Below, one piece after another: positions 14,817 through 23,835 of a DNA stretch of 64,000 bases. The stretch is taken from positions 1,364,001 through 1,428,000 of the forward strand of contig CAWJYN010000003.1 in NCBI GenBank assembly GCA_963847145.1, written 5' to 3'. Within the stretch, counting starts at the first letter, position 1; the number at the start of each line of letters is the position of its first letter. Origin of the DNA: JABFRJ01 sp963847145. Lineage in GTDB: Bacteria; Pseudomonadota; Alphaproteobacteria; Rhizobiales; Hyphomicrobiaceae. The notes below the pieces were generated by a model that saw nothing but the letters and a program-made list of their open reading frames with translations, was not told where the DNA came from and searched no databases. The translations under genes were made by a program, and so were the position numbers.

Positions 14817-16346
14817 TCATGTGCGCGCGGGGATGGGGATCGGGCGTGTTTTGGGGGTGGGTTCGGGCGACGGGCGCGATGCCGTCGCCTGAGGGGAGAT
14901 GATTTCGTCGTACTCGCTGTCGGCGGGGACGGTGCGGATGGTGGTTTCAATGTCGATGATGTCGTCGGCGACTTTGGTGGGCTTGGTTTGCGGCCGTGGG
15001 GCACCGAGGGCGACGAGACGTTCGGTGCGTTCGGCGACGAGCGATGGATCGGTGGCCGACATTTCGGAGACGGGCACGCGCCACTGGAAGGCGTCGATCT
15101 GGCCGGTGACCGGAGAGATGGGGGCCCAGGTTTCTGAGACAACGCCATCGGCGGTCCAGGCGGGATCGCGGGGGGCGTGGACGGCGCGGGCGAACCACTC
15201 GCGGACGCGGCCGCTGTCACCCTGATCACCGCCTTCGATACGGGCCATAAGGGTGGCGATGCGTTGCGTGAGGCGGGACGGATCGAGGTAGGGCGTTAGC
15301 GCTTCGCGGGCGGTTTGCCAGTCGCGGGCGTCGATGGCGGCGGTGGCGAGGGCAATGGCGCCTTCACTGGCGTTGGGGTCGAGCTTGGCCAACTGGCGGA
15401 CGCGTTCGATGCGGTCGGACGGGCTGTCACCGACGCGTGCGTAGGCATAAGCGGTGGCGAGGTCAGGGTGGGGGCTGAGTTTCCAGGTGCGCTGGATGAC
15501 TTTGGCGGCTTGGGCGGTTTGGCCCTTGCCGGCAAGGACGCGGCCGGCGACGGCGGCGGCGGGGACCAGATCTGGCGCAAGCTTATGGGCGTCGAGGGCG
15601 AAGGCGAGCGCTTCGTCGCCGCTGTCGTGTTCGAGGTCTTGGGCTTTGCCGGCGAGGAGCACGGCGCGGCGACGGTCGGCGACTTTGCGGTCGATGTGGT
15701 TGTGACGGCGGCCGGTGGCGAGCGTTTCAAGTGCGGCGTCCCAATCTTGCGCGCGGCACTGGAGATCGAACAGCGCGTCGATGGGCCAGCCGAGGGCGGG
15801 GTTGGCTTTCAGCGCGCGTTCGGCGAACTGGCGGGCGGGTTCGGCTTCGCCTTCGCGCTGGGCTTCGAGGAAGAGGCCGCGCAAGCCGAGCTGTTCGGTG
15901 TCGGGACTGGCGAGCATGGCTTCGAAGATGCGGCGCGAGGTGGCGGTGTCGCCTGACAGCTGCGCGGTCTGAGCGCGCAGCAGGTGTGTGAGCGGCTCGT
16001 TGGGGAGCGATTTGCGGGCTTGGAGGGCGGCGCGCGTGGCGAGGCTGCGATCGCCGGAGCCGATGGCGATCATGCCTTCAGATAGTGCATCGAGGCCGCG
16101 GCGTTCGCGGCGACGGGTGATCAGCTGACCGACGGTGGCCGGACTTTTCCAAAGGCTGCGCGCAAGGTTCCAGAGGAAGACGCCGAGGGCGATGGTGAGG
16201 ACGAGCAACACCAACGCCTGGAAGACGGAGGTTTCGATCTGATAGCCCTGCCAATCGATGGACAGCACGCCGGGACGATCAGCAAGCCAATGGAGGCCGA
16301 CGGCTGCAGCGGCACACGACAACAGGAAAGCAACGAGACGCAGCAT
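14817..16346 (-). CDS. hemY: HemY-family inner-membrane TPR protein
   Basis: This 509-residue protein has two N-terminal membrane helices (about 1-21 and 42-64), a HemY N domain (SLWKSPATVGQLITRRRERRGLDALSEGMIAIGSGD) and TPR-like helical repeats to about 400 that face the periplasm or cytoplasm. This HemY is the hemCDXY-operon protein of unclear role in late heme synthesis, distinct from protoporphyrinogen oxidase of the same name. The tail after about 470 is Pro/Thr-rich and disordered. Its ATG overlaps the upstream stop by one base (TGATG), implying coupling to the mitofilin-like gene. Confidence 0.88.
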   Translation of the reverse strand: MLRLVAFLLSCAAAAVGLHWLADRPGVLSIDWQGYQIETSVFQALVLLVLTIALGVFLWNLARSLWKSPATVGQLITRRRERRGLDALSEGMIAIGSGDRSLATRAALQARKSLPNEPLTHLLRAQTAQLSGDTATSRRIFEAMLASPDTEQLGLRGLFLEAQREGEAEPARQFAERALKANPALGWPIDALFDLQCRAQDWDAALETLATGRRHNHIDRKVADRRRAVLLAGKAQDLEHDSGDEALAFALDAHKLAPDLVPAAAVAGRVLAGKGQTAQAAKVIQRTWKLSPHPDLATAYAYARVGDSPSDRIERVRQLAKLDPNASEGAIALATAAIDARDWQTAREALTPYLDPSRLTQRIATLMARIEGGDQGDSGRVREWFARAVHAPRDPAWTADGVVSETWAPISPVTGQIDAFQWRVPVSEMSATDPSLVAERTERLVALGAPRPQTKPTKVADDIIDIETTIRTVPADSEYDEIISPQATASRPSPEPTPKTRPIPIPART

Positions 16347-17995
16347 CAGTTGGCGCCTTTCTTGACATCGGCAGCGCCGGCGAGCGCGTTCTTGAGGGTC
16401 TGCTCGAGATCGGCGAGCGCGGTTTCGATGGTGAAGCGGGCCTTGATCTTGTCGAGCCAGACGCTGGCGGTGGCGCGCGGCTTGTCGGGCAGCTTTTTGC
16501 CTTCGTCGAGCAGTTCGGCGAGGCGGCCGTCTTTCAGGTGCGCTTCCATGCGGCCGATGACGGCTTCGGTGCTGGTGTCGTCGGCGCCGTGGACGACCTT
16601 GCGGACGCGGACGACGGATTTGGCACCGGCGAGCATGCGATCCAGCACGCTGCCGTCGGCGGGCTGCGTTTCGGCGTCGAGCATGGTGTAGGCGAGACTG
16701 CGGAATTCGGTGGTGAGGTTGGCGAGGCTCGGAACGCCCGTTGTTTGAGCGGTTTCGAGGACGGCGAGGTTGAGCTTGTCGCCGCCGACTTTTTTCACGG
16801 CCGCGAGTTCGGAGGTGTATTTGCCGCCGCGGTCGAGGGCGCGCTTCAGGTTGGTGAGCTCGATGGAGAGCAGGATGTTGCCAGCGGTGGCGTTGCGGTC
16901 CTGCTCGGAGCGGACGACGCCGGCGAGGTTTTTTTCGAGTCCAGTGATCTTGGTGGCGACGGGTTCGATGGCGGCGGCAACGTCGGCGGGTTTGGCGGTG
17001 GCTTTGAAGCGGGCTTCGAGATCGCCTTTCAGGCCGTCGACGGTGGTGCGCAACGCGGTGGTGTCGTCGCCGACGGATTTGAGTGTTGTTTCGAGGGCTT
17101 GCGTGCGTTGCGCCAAGCGCGCGCGGGCGGTTTCGGCGGTTTCGGCGGAGGCGGACAGGCGCTTTTCGAGCTCCTGGCCGAGTTCTGCCTTGAGGGTGGC
17201 GGAGCGGGTGGTCAGCTGCGTATCCAAGCTGCCGAGGCGGGTGGTGATGTCGGCGAGGGCCGGGATGCGGCCGCGCTGGGGGTCGGTGGCGGCGGCGGCG
17301 GCGAGGTCGGAGAGCTGCTGCTCGAGCTTTTGGATGCGGTCGGCGGCGGCTGATGCGGCGGGTGCTTGGGTTGCGGCGCGGGCCTCCAGCGCCTTGGCGT
17401 CGGCGATCAAAGTGGCCTGCGCGGCGGCGAGGTCTTTGGCGGTAGTTTCGATGGTAGCGAGACGCGCATCGGTGGCGGCCAGTTGTTTGGCATTGTCGGC
17501 GGCGGGTTTGGCCGCAAGAGACTTTTCAAGGACGGCGAGACGATCGGCCATGGCGGCGGAATTCGGGTCGCCACCGATCAGGCCCAGCGAGCCGAGGCCG
17601 AAGAGGGCGAGGATGGCGCCAGCGGCACCGGAAATGAGGCTGGGGAGCCAAGCGGCAATCCCGGTGGCCTGCGCCGGCGCCTTAGGCGGGATGGCCGTGG
17701 ACGCTGGTTGGCTGTTCGTGGCTCTGGCCGTGGCGCCGGTGGCGGGGCCAGGCTTGGCGGGACTGGCTGGCGTTGGCGGTGTGGTGGCAGGTTTGGCTGC
17801 GGCGGCGGCTGGGGCGGCGCTCGATGCGGCATTTACCGTGGCCGTGACCGATGGTTTGGTTCCGGCGCTCGAAACAGCGGGAATTTCGGTGGCCTTGCCA
17901 TCAATGGTGGCATAGGGGCGCTTGCTGGGATCGCTGGGTATTGTGCCGTCCGGCTTTCCGGAAGCTTTTGATTTATCGTCTTTTTCTTGGCTCAT
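16346..17995 (-). CDS. Mitofilin (Mic60)/HemX-like inner-membrane protein
   Basis: The 549 residues begin with a disordered Ala/Pro/Thr-rich cytoplasmic segment (1-110), then one membrane helix (about 113-140), a long coiled-coil region (about 150-380) and a C-terminal helical domain ending KARFTIETALADLEQTLKN. This layout and the position before hemY match COG4223, the alphaproteobacterial counterpart of mitochondrial Mic60. In purple bacteria Mic60 has been shown to shape intracytoplasmic membranes; earlier annotation calls the locus hemX. It is encoded 210 bases after hemD, and that gap shows only a possible AT-rich promoter. Function here is by family and position. Confidence 0.82.
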   Translation of the reverse strand: MSQEKDDKSKASGKPDGTIPSDPSKRPYATIDGKATEIPAVSSAGTKPSVTATVNAASSAAPAAAAAKPATTPPTPASPAKPGPATGATARATNSQPASTAIPPKAPAQATGIAAWLPSLISGAAGAILALFGLGSLGLIGGDPNSAAMADRLAVLEKSLAAKPAADNAKQLAATDARLATIETTAKDLAAAQATLIADAKALEARAATQAPAASAAADRIQKLEQQLSDLAAAAATDPQRGRIPALADITTRLGSLDTQLTTRSATLKAELGQELEKRLSASAETAETARARLAQRTQALETTLKSVGDDTTALRTTVDGLKGDLEARFKATAKPADVAAAIEPVATKITGLEKNLAGVVRSEQDRNATAGNILLSIELTNLKRALDRGGKYTSELAAVKKVGGDKLNLAVLETAQTTGVPSLANLTTEFRSLAYTMLDAETQPADGSVLDRMLAGAKSVVRVRKVVHGADDTSTEAVIGRMEAHLKDGRLAELLDEGKKLPDKPRATASVWLDKIKARFTIETALADLEQTLKNALAGAADVKKGAN

Positions 17996-18205
17996 AACGC
18001 GCGAACCTCAGGCTAGGGGACTGGCTGTGGCAGGGACGGTTCCCCGGACGAGAACCCGTATATTACACCCGCGCGGGAGAGCGGGGATTCGTTTGATCGT
18101 CGCTTTTTTGGACAAGAGTTAATGCGGCCAAGGTGGCCGTCAACGGGTGCCCAACAGAGGCTGAATTACCACAGCTTTTGCCAGCGTGCGAGGCGGTGCC
18201 GCCGA

Positions 18206-18916
18206 TTATTGAAGGAGATCGAGCATGCCGTCGACGGTGGGCGCGGTGGCGATTTCGGTTGGCAGCGCGCCAAGCGGGGCGAGACGGCGGGCGACGGCTG
18301 GTGAGAGGCAGTAATGGGCGAGGCGCATGGCTGCGGCGGTGAGGCCATGGCTGGAGATGAGGTTGGCGTAGATGGCTGCGGTACGGGGGGAGAACAGCAG
18401 CACGCCGTCGATCTCGCCCGTTTCGATCTGCTCGGCGGTGTCGGCGTCGAAGGCGGTGGCAGGGACCATGCGGTAGACGACGGGTTGCAGCAGGCGGAAG
18501 CCATGGTGTTCGAGGTCGTCAGCCAGGCTGCCGGCCAGTTCGTCGCCGGCGAGGTGGAGGAGGACGCCGGTCTGGGGGTCGGCATGGGCGACGATTTCGG
18601 GGACCAGAGTGGCGACGGTGCCGCCGCCAGTGACGATTTCGGTGAAGCCGAGGCTGGCTGCGTCTTTAGCGGTGGCGTTGCCGACGCAGTAGATGGGCAA
18701 GAGGGCCGCGATTTTGTGGGCGTTCTGGGCTTTCAGGGCGCGGAGGCCGTTGCGGCTGGTGGCGATGAGGGCCTGCACTTCGGAGAGATCAAATTCCTCG
18801 GCGTTGTCGAAGGAAACGGAGAGCAGCGGCGCGACGGTGGCTTCGTGGCCGAGGTTTTCGAGGCGGGCTTTGAGAAGGAGCGCGTCGGGTTCCGGGCGGG
18901 TGACGAGCAGGCGCAT
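18206..18916 (-). CDS. hemD: Uroporphyrinogen-III synthase
   Basis: HemD closes hydroxymethylbilane to uroporphyrinogen III with inversion of ring D. The 236-residue protein has the two-lobed HEM4 fold: MRLLVTRPEPDALLLKARLENLGHE at the start, ALIATSRNGLRAL, a central LLHLAGDELAGSLADDL hinge, GVLLFSPRTAAIYANLI and a final CLSPAVARRLA. HemD sequences are poorly conserved, but the order and the hemC neighbour make this secure. The start codon overlaps the hemC stop by one base (TGATG). Confidence 0.93.
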   Translation of the reverse strand: MRLLVTRPEPDALLLKARLENLGHEATVAPLLSVSFDNAEEFDLSEVQALIATSRNGLRALKAQNAHKIAALLPIYCVGNATAKDAASLGFTEIVTGGGTVATLVPEIVAHADPQTGVLLHLAGDELAGSLADDLEHHGFRLLQPVVYRMVPATAFDADTAEQIETGEIDGVLLFSPRTAAIYANLISSHGLTAAAMRLAHYCLSPAVARRLAPLGALPTEIATAPTVDGMLDLLQ

Positions 18917-19837
18917 CAGGCGCGGGCTCCGAGCAGGTCGGGGCCGGCTTTGGCGAGGACTTCGGCGCCGGCGTCAGCACCCATGCGGGCGGCTTCCTGG
19001 GGCAGCGCGTTGCGGGCGACTGAGACGTGGCGCGTGCCGTCCGGGCTGATGACTTCGCCGCGGAAGGCAAGGCGGCCGCCAGCGAGAATGGCGAGTGCGG
19101 CAATTGGTGTGCGGCAGGAGCCATCGAGGGTGCCGAGGAAGGCGCGTTCGGCGAGGACGGCAATGTGGGTTTGTTGATGATCGAGAGGCGCGAGTGCTTG
19201 GGCGGTGGCGGTGTCGCCAGCGCGGATCTCGATGCCGATGGCGCCCTGGGCGGCGGCGGGGAGCATGGTGTCGGTTTCGATAACTTCGGTGATGCGGGCG
19301 GCCATATCCATGCGGCGAAGGCCGGCGGCGGCGAGGATGGTGGCGGCAGCGACGCCATCGGCCAGCTTGGCGAGGCGGGTCTGCACGTTGCCGCGGAATT
19401 GCACGATTTTCAGGTCGGGGCGGAGGCGCAGCAATTGCGCCTGGCGGCGGAGCGACGAGGTGCCGAAGATGGAACCATGGGGCAGATCGGCGAGGCATGT
19501 TGTGCTGCAAACTGATGAAGGCGTCACGGACGTCTTCGCGGGGGAGGACTGTCGAGAGCGTCAAGCCATCCGGCAGGCGGGTGGCCATGTCTTTCATGGA
19601 GTGGACGGCGGCGTCGATCTGGTTGGTGAGCAGCGCTTCCTCGAGTTCCTTCGTAAAGAGCCCCTTGCCACCGACTTCAGACAGCGGACGGTCCTGGATG
19701 ATGTCGCCAGAGGTTTTGAAGACGTGGATGGAAATGGCGTCGGCAGCGATGCCCGACGTAATCAGCCGGTCGCGCACCTCATGGGCTTGCGCCATGGCGA
19801 GAGGGGAGCCGCGGGTGCCGAGGCGGATGGTGGTCAT
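18916..19837 (-). CDS. hemC: Hydroxymethylbilane synthase (porphobilinogen deaminase), frameshifted
   Basis: HemC polymerises four porphobilinogens on a dipyrromethane cofactor. The first part (from ATG 19837, MTTIRLGTRGSPLAMAQAHE) runs through GGKGLFTKELEEALL and PREDVRDAFISLQHN; the second, in another frame, has CLADLPHGSIFGTSSLRRQAQL and the cofactor cysteine in LDGSCRTPIAAL. The junction at about 19497-19512 needs removal of one base to restore one protein of about 306 residues. Everything else is intact and hemC is essential for heme, so an assembly error is more likely than a pseudogene. It heads the hem cluster and is directly coupled to hemD. Confidence 0.88.
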
Positions 19838-20097
19838 AGGGGAGGGGCTTCGGGTGCGGTTGGAGGTGCCGGCAGTGTAGCAGGGGCGCGACCGCAAGTG
19901 CAAAGCTTACAGCTCAGCGGAGAGATCATCCCGGCACTTGCAGGGATGATGCCGGCAGCGGTCTGCTATGCAAAGTCGCACGTGGTGCGTGCGGATCCAT
20001 TCCAATTTGTCCATATCGGTTTCAATAATATTATACTAAGGTATTATTCGCGAGGCTTTCAAATCAAGACGGCAAACGACTTCGTTGGAGGAATGTT

Positions 20098-20445
20098 ATG
20101 CGTGTCTATGATCAGGACTCCACCAACCGCTCGATGGAAGATTGGGCCTTGGTCGCGTTGGGAGTCGGCGCGGCAGTTGCCGCATGGTTGTTGGGGCCCT
20201 CCATCGGTTCGGCGATCACGCTCAATGCCACGATCGCCGGGTTTGCGATTGTTGCGCTCGCGTTGCTCGATCTTTCTTTTCTCACCCGCTGGGAAGAGCC
20301 ATTCGAAATGATCGGTGGTGCTTGGTTGATGTTGTCGCCGGCGTGGCTCAACTACGGCGGAGTTCTCATGGCGATCCATGTCGCAGTCGGCGCCATCGTT
20401 TTCACACTCGCGGTGCTCGAATTCTGGCAGGATATGAACAGGTAG
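20098..20445 (+). CDS. SPW-repeat small membrane protein
   Basis: A 115-residue integral membrane protein with about four helices and the SPW motif pair: MEDWALVALGVGAAVAAWLLGPS in the first half and MIGGAWLMLSPAWLNY in the second, the S-P-[AS]-W signature of the family. Role unknown; related proteins occur beside stress and transport genes. GGAGGAA sits six bases before the ATG. Upstream, TTGTCC (20007-20012) and TATACT (20032-20037) could be a weak promoter in an unusually AT-rich stretch. It lies between hemC and the substrate-binding protein gene, which face away from and towards it respectively. Confidence 0.72.
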   Translation: MRVYDQDSTNRSMEDWALVALGVGAAVAAWLLGPSIGSAITLNATIAGFAIVALALLDLSFLTRWEEPFEMIGGAWLMLSPAWLNYGGVLMAIHVAVGAIVFTLAVLEFWQDMNR

Positions 20446-20459
20446 GGATTTCGAAGCCG

Positions 20460-20519
20460 GGGCGGCACAATTTCTGGCTTGCAGCCCGTTCGATCGAGGC
20501 GCAGCCGCCGCCCTTTTTT
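20460..20519 (+). terminator. Possible terminator of the SPW gene
   Basis: GGGCGGC (20460-20466) can pair with GCCGCCC (20507-20513) over a 40-base loop, followed by six T residues. The long loop lowers confidence. Confidence 0.4.
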
Positions 20520-20533
20520 ACAGTCACTCTCGG

Positions 20534-21743
20534 TTATTCTGTGATCGCGTCGCCGAAGAGGCCCCATTTCTGGCCGTCGAAGCGCATCATGTAGAGGGTT
20601 TTGTAGGTGCGGTAATCGGAGGGGCTGTAGGTCACTTCGATGCCGGGCAGCAGCATATCGAGTTTCATGTTCTTGATGGTGGTCATCTGCTTGATGAGGT
20701 TGTCGCGCGAGAGGTCGTTGCCGCAGCGCTTCAAGATCTCGGCCATCAGGATCGCCGAATTGTAGCCGGTGACCATGCTGGAATCGCTGGGGTCGGCGGT
20801 GGGCATGTATTGCTTGAGGAATGCGAAGTAGGTCTGCATCCCGGGGTCTTTGTCCCACTGCGGATCGGAGACGCTTTTGGTCGACGAGGCGGTGACGAGG
20901 CCGTTGGTGTTTTCCAGCCCGGCGGGGGCGAGGATGCCTTTGATCGATGTGCTGGAGGTGGGCACGATGAAGTCGGTCAGTTGCCAATTGATTTCTTTGA
21001 CGCGGCGGATCGCCTGGGTGGCAAATTTGCCGAGGGCGATAGAAAAGAACGTGTCGGCACCGCTCGCCTTCAAGGCAGAGATTTGGGATTCGATGGTCGG
21101 GTCGGTGAGTTCATAGGTCTGCGTGGCGACGATCATTTTGGCGGCGTTGGCGCCGAGACCCTGCTTGAAGCCTTCGAGGTAGTCGCGGCCGAAGTCGTCG
21201 TTCTGCATGAGAATGGCGATCTTGGCGTTCGGGTTCTTCTGCAGCAAGATAGCGCGCGTAGATGCTGCCTTCGGTTTGGTAGGAGGCGAGGCCGGGCGTG
21301 GTGTAGGGGAAGTTCTTCGGGTCGGCCCATTTGGTGGCGCCGGTGGTCACCAGCAGGTGCGGCACCTTCTTGGTATTGAGATAGCGATGGACGGCGGTGT
21401 TGGGGGCCGTGCCGAGGGTGCCGAAGATCGCGAGAACGTCATCTTGCTCGACCAGCTTGCGAGTGGCTTCGACGGTCTTGGGTGGTGAGAAAGCGTCGTC
21501 GAGGCTGATCAGTTTGATCTGGCGGCCGCCGATGCCGCCTTGCTCTTTGTTGAGCTTGTCAAAGTAGGCGACCATGGCCTTGCCGACGGACGCGTAGGCC
21601 GACCCGTTGCCGCTGTAGGGCATCGACTGGCCGAGCCGGATTTCAGTGGGTGAGACGCCGGGGGTTTCGGCGGGCGCTTGCGCGAGGGCGGGGGTGGCGA
21701 CGAGCGTGAGGGCGGCTGTCAGGCGTTTGAAGATGGGATACAT
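20534..21743 (-). CDS. ABC transporter substrate-binding protein (branched-chain amino acid/LivK type), frameshifted
   Basis: A periplasmic Leu/Ile/Val-type binding protein of the Peripla_BP_6 class. The ATG at 21743 starts a signal peptide (LTAALTLVATPALAQ), then TEIRLGQSMPYSGNGSAYASVGKAMVAYFD and VLAIFGTLGTAPNTAV are typical lobe-one motifs. At about 21243-21252 the frame shifts by one base, after SIYARYL; the rest (LLQKNPNAKIAILMQNDDFGRDYLEGF onward to GDAITE) continues in another frame. Without it the protein would be about 402 residues. No permease or ATPase genes are adjacent, so it is an orphan binding protein; the ligand is unknown. Confidence 0.85.
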
Positions 21744-21941
21744 GGTGTGGCCCCCGCGCGAGAATTCATGGCGACAGGTATGGGCTGCTGACGCGGGGAT
21801 GGGCAAGGGGGCTGAGGCTGAACCGGTGTTCTCGGCTGAGCGACAGGCCGCTTTGTATTGCGGCATTTTGCGTTGACGGTGATGGGCTCGCGTGTTGAAC
21901 TTAAGGCGTTTTTTATGCAGGCAACATTGAAGAGGCACGCC

Positions 21942-22475
21942 ATGAGTTCTCCAAAGGTCGACCGTTTATTCAAATTGGACACGGTCAAGACTGTTCCAAA
22001 ACCCAAACGAAACTTGTTTCAACGTATGATGACGCGCCGTGAGCCGTCCATGACGCAAGAGGAAGCGTTTGTCGCGCTTCTGATCGGGTGCTCCCGTGCC
22101 GATGGGTCGGTCAGCCCGGAGGAAACGCAGGAGATCGCGGCGCTTTGCAGCCGTACCCAGACACTATCGTCGCTCAGTCAAGGGCAGATCTCAGAAATCC
22201 AGAGGCGCATCGATGACCGCTTCAATAAAGAAGGGCAGGACAAAGTGCTTGGTGCGGCGTGCCAAACGATTTTGCACGAAAGCGACAGCAAGCCCGACAT
22301 AACCAGAGCCAAGGCGGAAAGCATTTTCGCTCACGTCGTCGATGTGGCGTTTGCGGATCGGGAATTGCACGAGGACGAGCAGCTTTACATCGAGCAGCTT
22401 TCTGAACTGCTGGAGATTCCGGAGCCGCGCGTGCGTGCGATCGCCGAGGTCATCGAACTCAAGAATATGTTCTAA
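21942..22475 (+). CDS. TerB-like (DjlA/tellurite-resistance family) protein
   Basis: A 177-residue cytoplasmic protein whose residues about 35-170 form an all-helical TerB-like domain: ALLIGCSRADGSVSPEETQEIAAL and DVAFADRELHEDEQLYIEQLSELLEI are the two acidic EF-like helix pairs seen in that family. TerB-fold proteins have been linked to metal sensing and stress, but a tellurite role cannot be claimed here. The ATG at 21942 has AGAGG upstream and follows a more AT-rich leader. It diverges from the broken substrate-binding protein gene. Confidence 0.72.
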   Translation: MSSPKVDRLFKLDTVKTVPKPKRNLFQRMMTRREPSMTQEEAFVALLIGCSRADGSVSPEETQEIAALCSRTQTLSSLSQGQISEIQRRIDDRFNKEGQDKVLGAACQTILHESDSKPDITRAKAESIFAHVVDVAFADRELHEDEQLYIEQLSELLEIPEPRVRAIAEVIELKNMF

Positions 22476-22548
22476 CACTGGCCTCAACAGCGGCGGCAGG
22501 TGCTCGCTGCCTCTCGACGGCATGGGCCGCAGCGGCTAGACCCCGCGC

Positions 22549-23835
22549 ATGAACATTCTTCTAATTGGATCGGGCGGGCGGGAGCACGCGTTGGCCTGGG
22601 CGTTGGCGGCTAGTCCGTTGACGACGTCGCTGGTGTGCGCGCCGGGCAACGGCGGCATTCAGGCGGTGGCGCGGTGTGTGCCCGTTGATGTGCTCGACGT
22701 CGCCGCGGTGGTGGCACTTGCGAAGGCTGAGAAGAGCGACTTCGTGGTGATCGGTCCGGAAGGCCCGCTGGTGGCGGGACTGAGCGATGCGCTGGCCGCC
22801 GTCGGCATCAAGCATTTCGGGCCGTCGAAGCTGGCGGCGCAGTTGGAGGGCTCGAAGGGGTTTACCAAGGATCTGTGCCGGGAGTTCGGCATCCCGACGG
22901 GGGCCTACGGGCGGTTCAAGGATAAGGCGTCGGCAAAGGCGTATCTGGCGGCGCAGAGCGGCCGGGTTGTTGTGAAGGCCGACGGGCTGGCGGCGGGCAA
23001 GGGTGTGATCATCCCCGAGACGCGGGCGGAAGCCGAGGCGGCGATTGATGCTTGCTTTGACGGTGCGTTCGGCGCGGCCGGCGCGGAGGTGGTGATCGAA
23101 GAATTTCTGGAGGGCGAGGAAGCGAGCTTCTTTGCGCTGTCGGATGGTGTGCATGCGGTAGCGTTGGCGGCGGCGCAGGATCACAAGCGGGTCGGTGATG
23201 GTGACACGGGGCCGAACACGGGCGGCATGGGCGCTTATTCGCCGGCGCCGGTGATGACGCCGCAGATGGTCGAGCGGACGATGGCGGAGATTATCCGGCC
23301 GACGGTGGCGGCGATGGCCAAGCGGGGGACACCCTTCAAGGGCGTGCTGTTTGCTGGTTTGATGATCGGTGCAGATGGGCCGCAGCTGATCGAGTTCAAC
23401 ACGCGGTTCGGTGATCCGGAGACGCAGGTGCTGATGCTACGGTTGCGCTCGGATCTGCTGACGGCGTTGATCGCTGCGGCGGATGGGGCGCTGAAGGATT
23501 TTGATTTGCGCTGGTCGGATGAGGTGGCGCTGACGGTGGTGATGGCGGCGAAGGGTTATCCAGGCGAATATGCCAAGGGGAGTGTGATCGAGGGCCTGGA
23601 GGCTGCGGCGGCGATCGAGGGTGTGGAGATTTTTCATGCGGGCACGCGGATTGCGGGTGGCAAGGTGCTGGCGAACGGTGGACGCGTGTTGACTGTGTCG
23701 GCGCGGGGAAAAACGGTGGCTGAGGCACGCGCGCGGGCGTACACGGCGGTTGATCTGATCCAATGGCCCGAAGGGTTCTGCCGGCGCGATATCGCGTGGC
23801 GGGCGCTGGCGCGTGATGCAAAGTCGCAGGGATGA
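22549..23835 (+). CDS. purD: Phosphoribosylamine-glycine ligase
   Basis: PurD ligates glycine to phosphoribosylamine with ATP in purine synthesis, giving GAR. The 428-residue protein has MNILLIGSGGREHALAWAL, the ATP-grasp core with VVVKADGLAAGKGVI, EEFLEGEEASFFALSDG, DGDTGPNTGGMGAYSPAP and FNTRFGDPETQVLM, all in order and complete. Length is family-typical. The stop overlaps the start of the EamA transporter gene (ATGA), so the two are probably translated together. Confidence 0.97.
   Translation: MNILLIGSGGREHALAWALAASPLTTSLVCAPGNGGIQAVARCVPVDVLDVAAVVALAKAEKSDFVVIGPEGPLVAGLSDALAAVGIKHFGPSKLAAQLEGSKGFTKDLCREFGIPTGAYGRFKDKASAKAYLAAQSGRVVVKADGLAAGKGVIIPETRAEAEAAIDACFDGAFGAAGAEVVIEEFLEGEEASFFALSDGVHAVALAAAQDHKRVGDGDTGPNTGGMGAYSPAPVMTPQMVERTMAEIIRPTVAAMAKRGTPFKGVLFAGLMIGADGPQLIEFNTRFGDPETQVLMLRLRSDLLTALIAAADGALKDFDLRWSDEVALTVVMAAKGYPGEYAKGSVIEGLEAAAAIEGVEIFHAGTRIAGGKVLANGGRVLTVSARGKTVAEARARAYTAVDLIQWPEGFCRRDIAWRALARDAKSQG

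Noticed and set aside
14817..16346. Protoporphyrinogen oxidase as the function of the HemY gene
   Set aside because: No FAD-binding motif; the protein has two membrane helices and TPR-like repeats, so it belongs to the other HemY family.
16770..17915. A 381-codon plus-strand frame inside the mitofilin-like gene
   Set aside because: Ala/Arg/Ser-rich and without a start context; the minus-strand protein has a clear domain layout.
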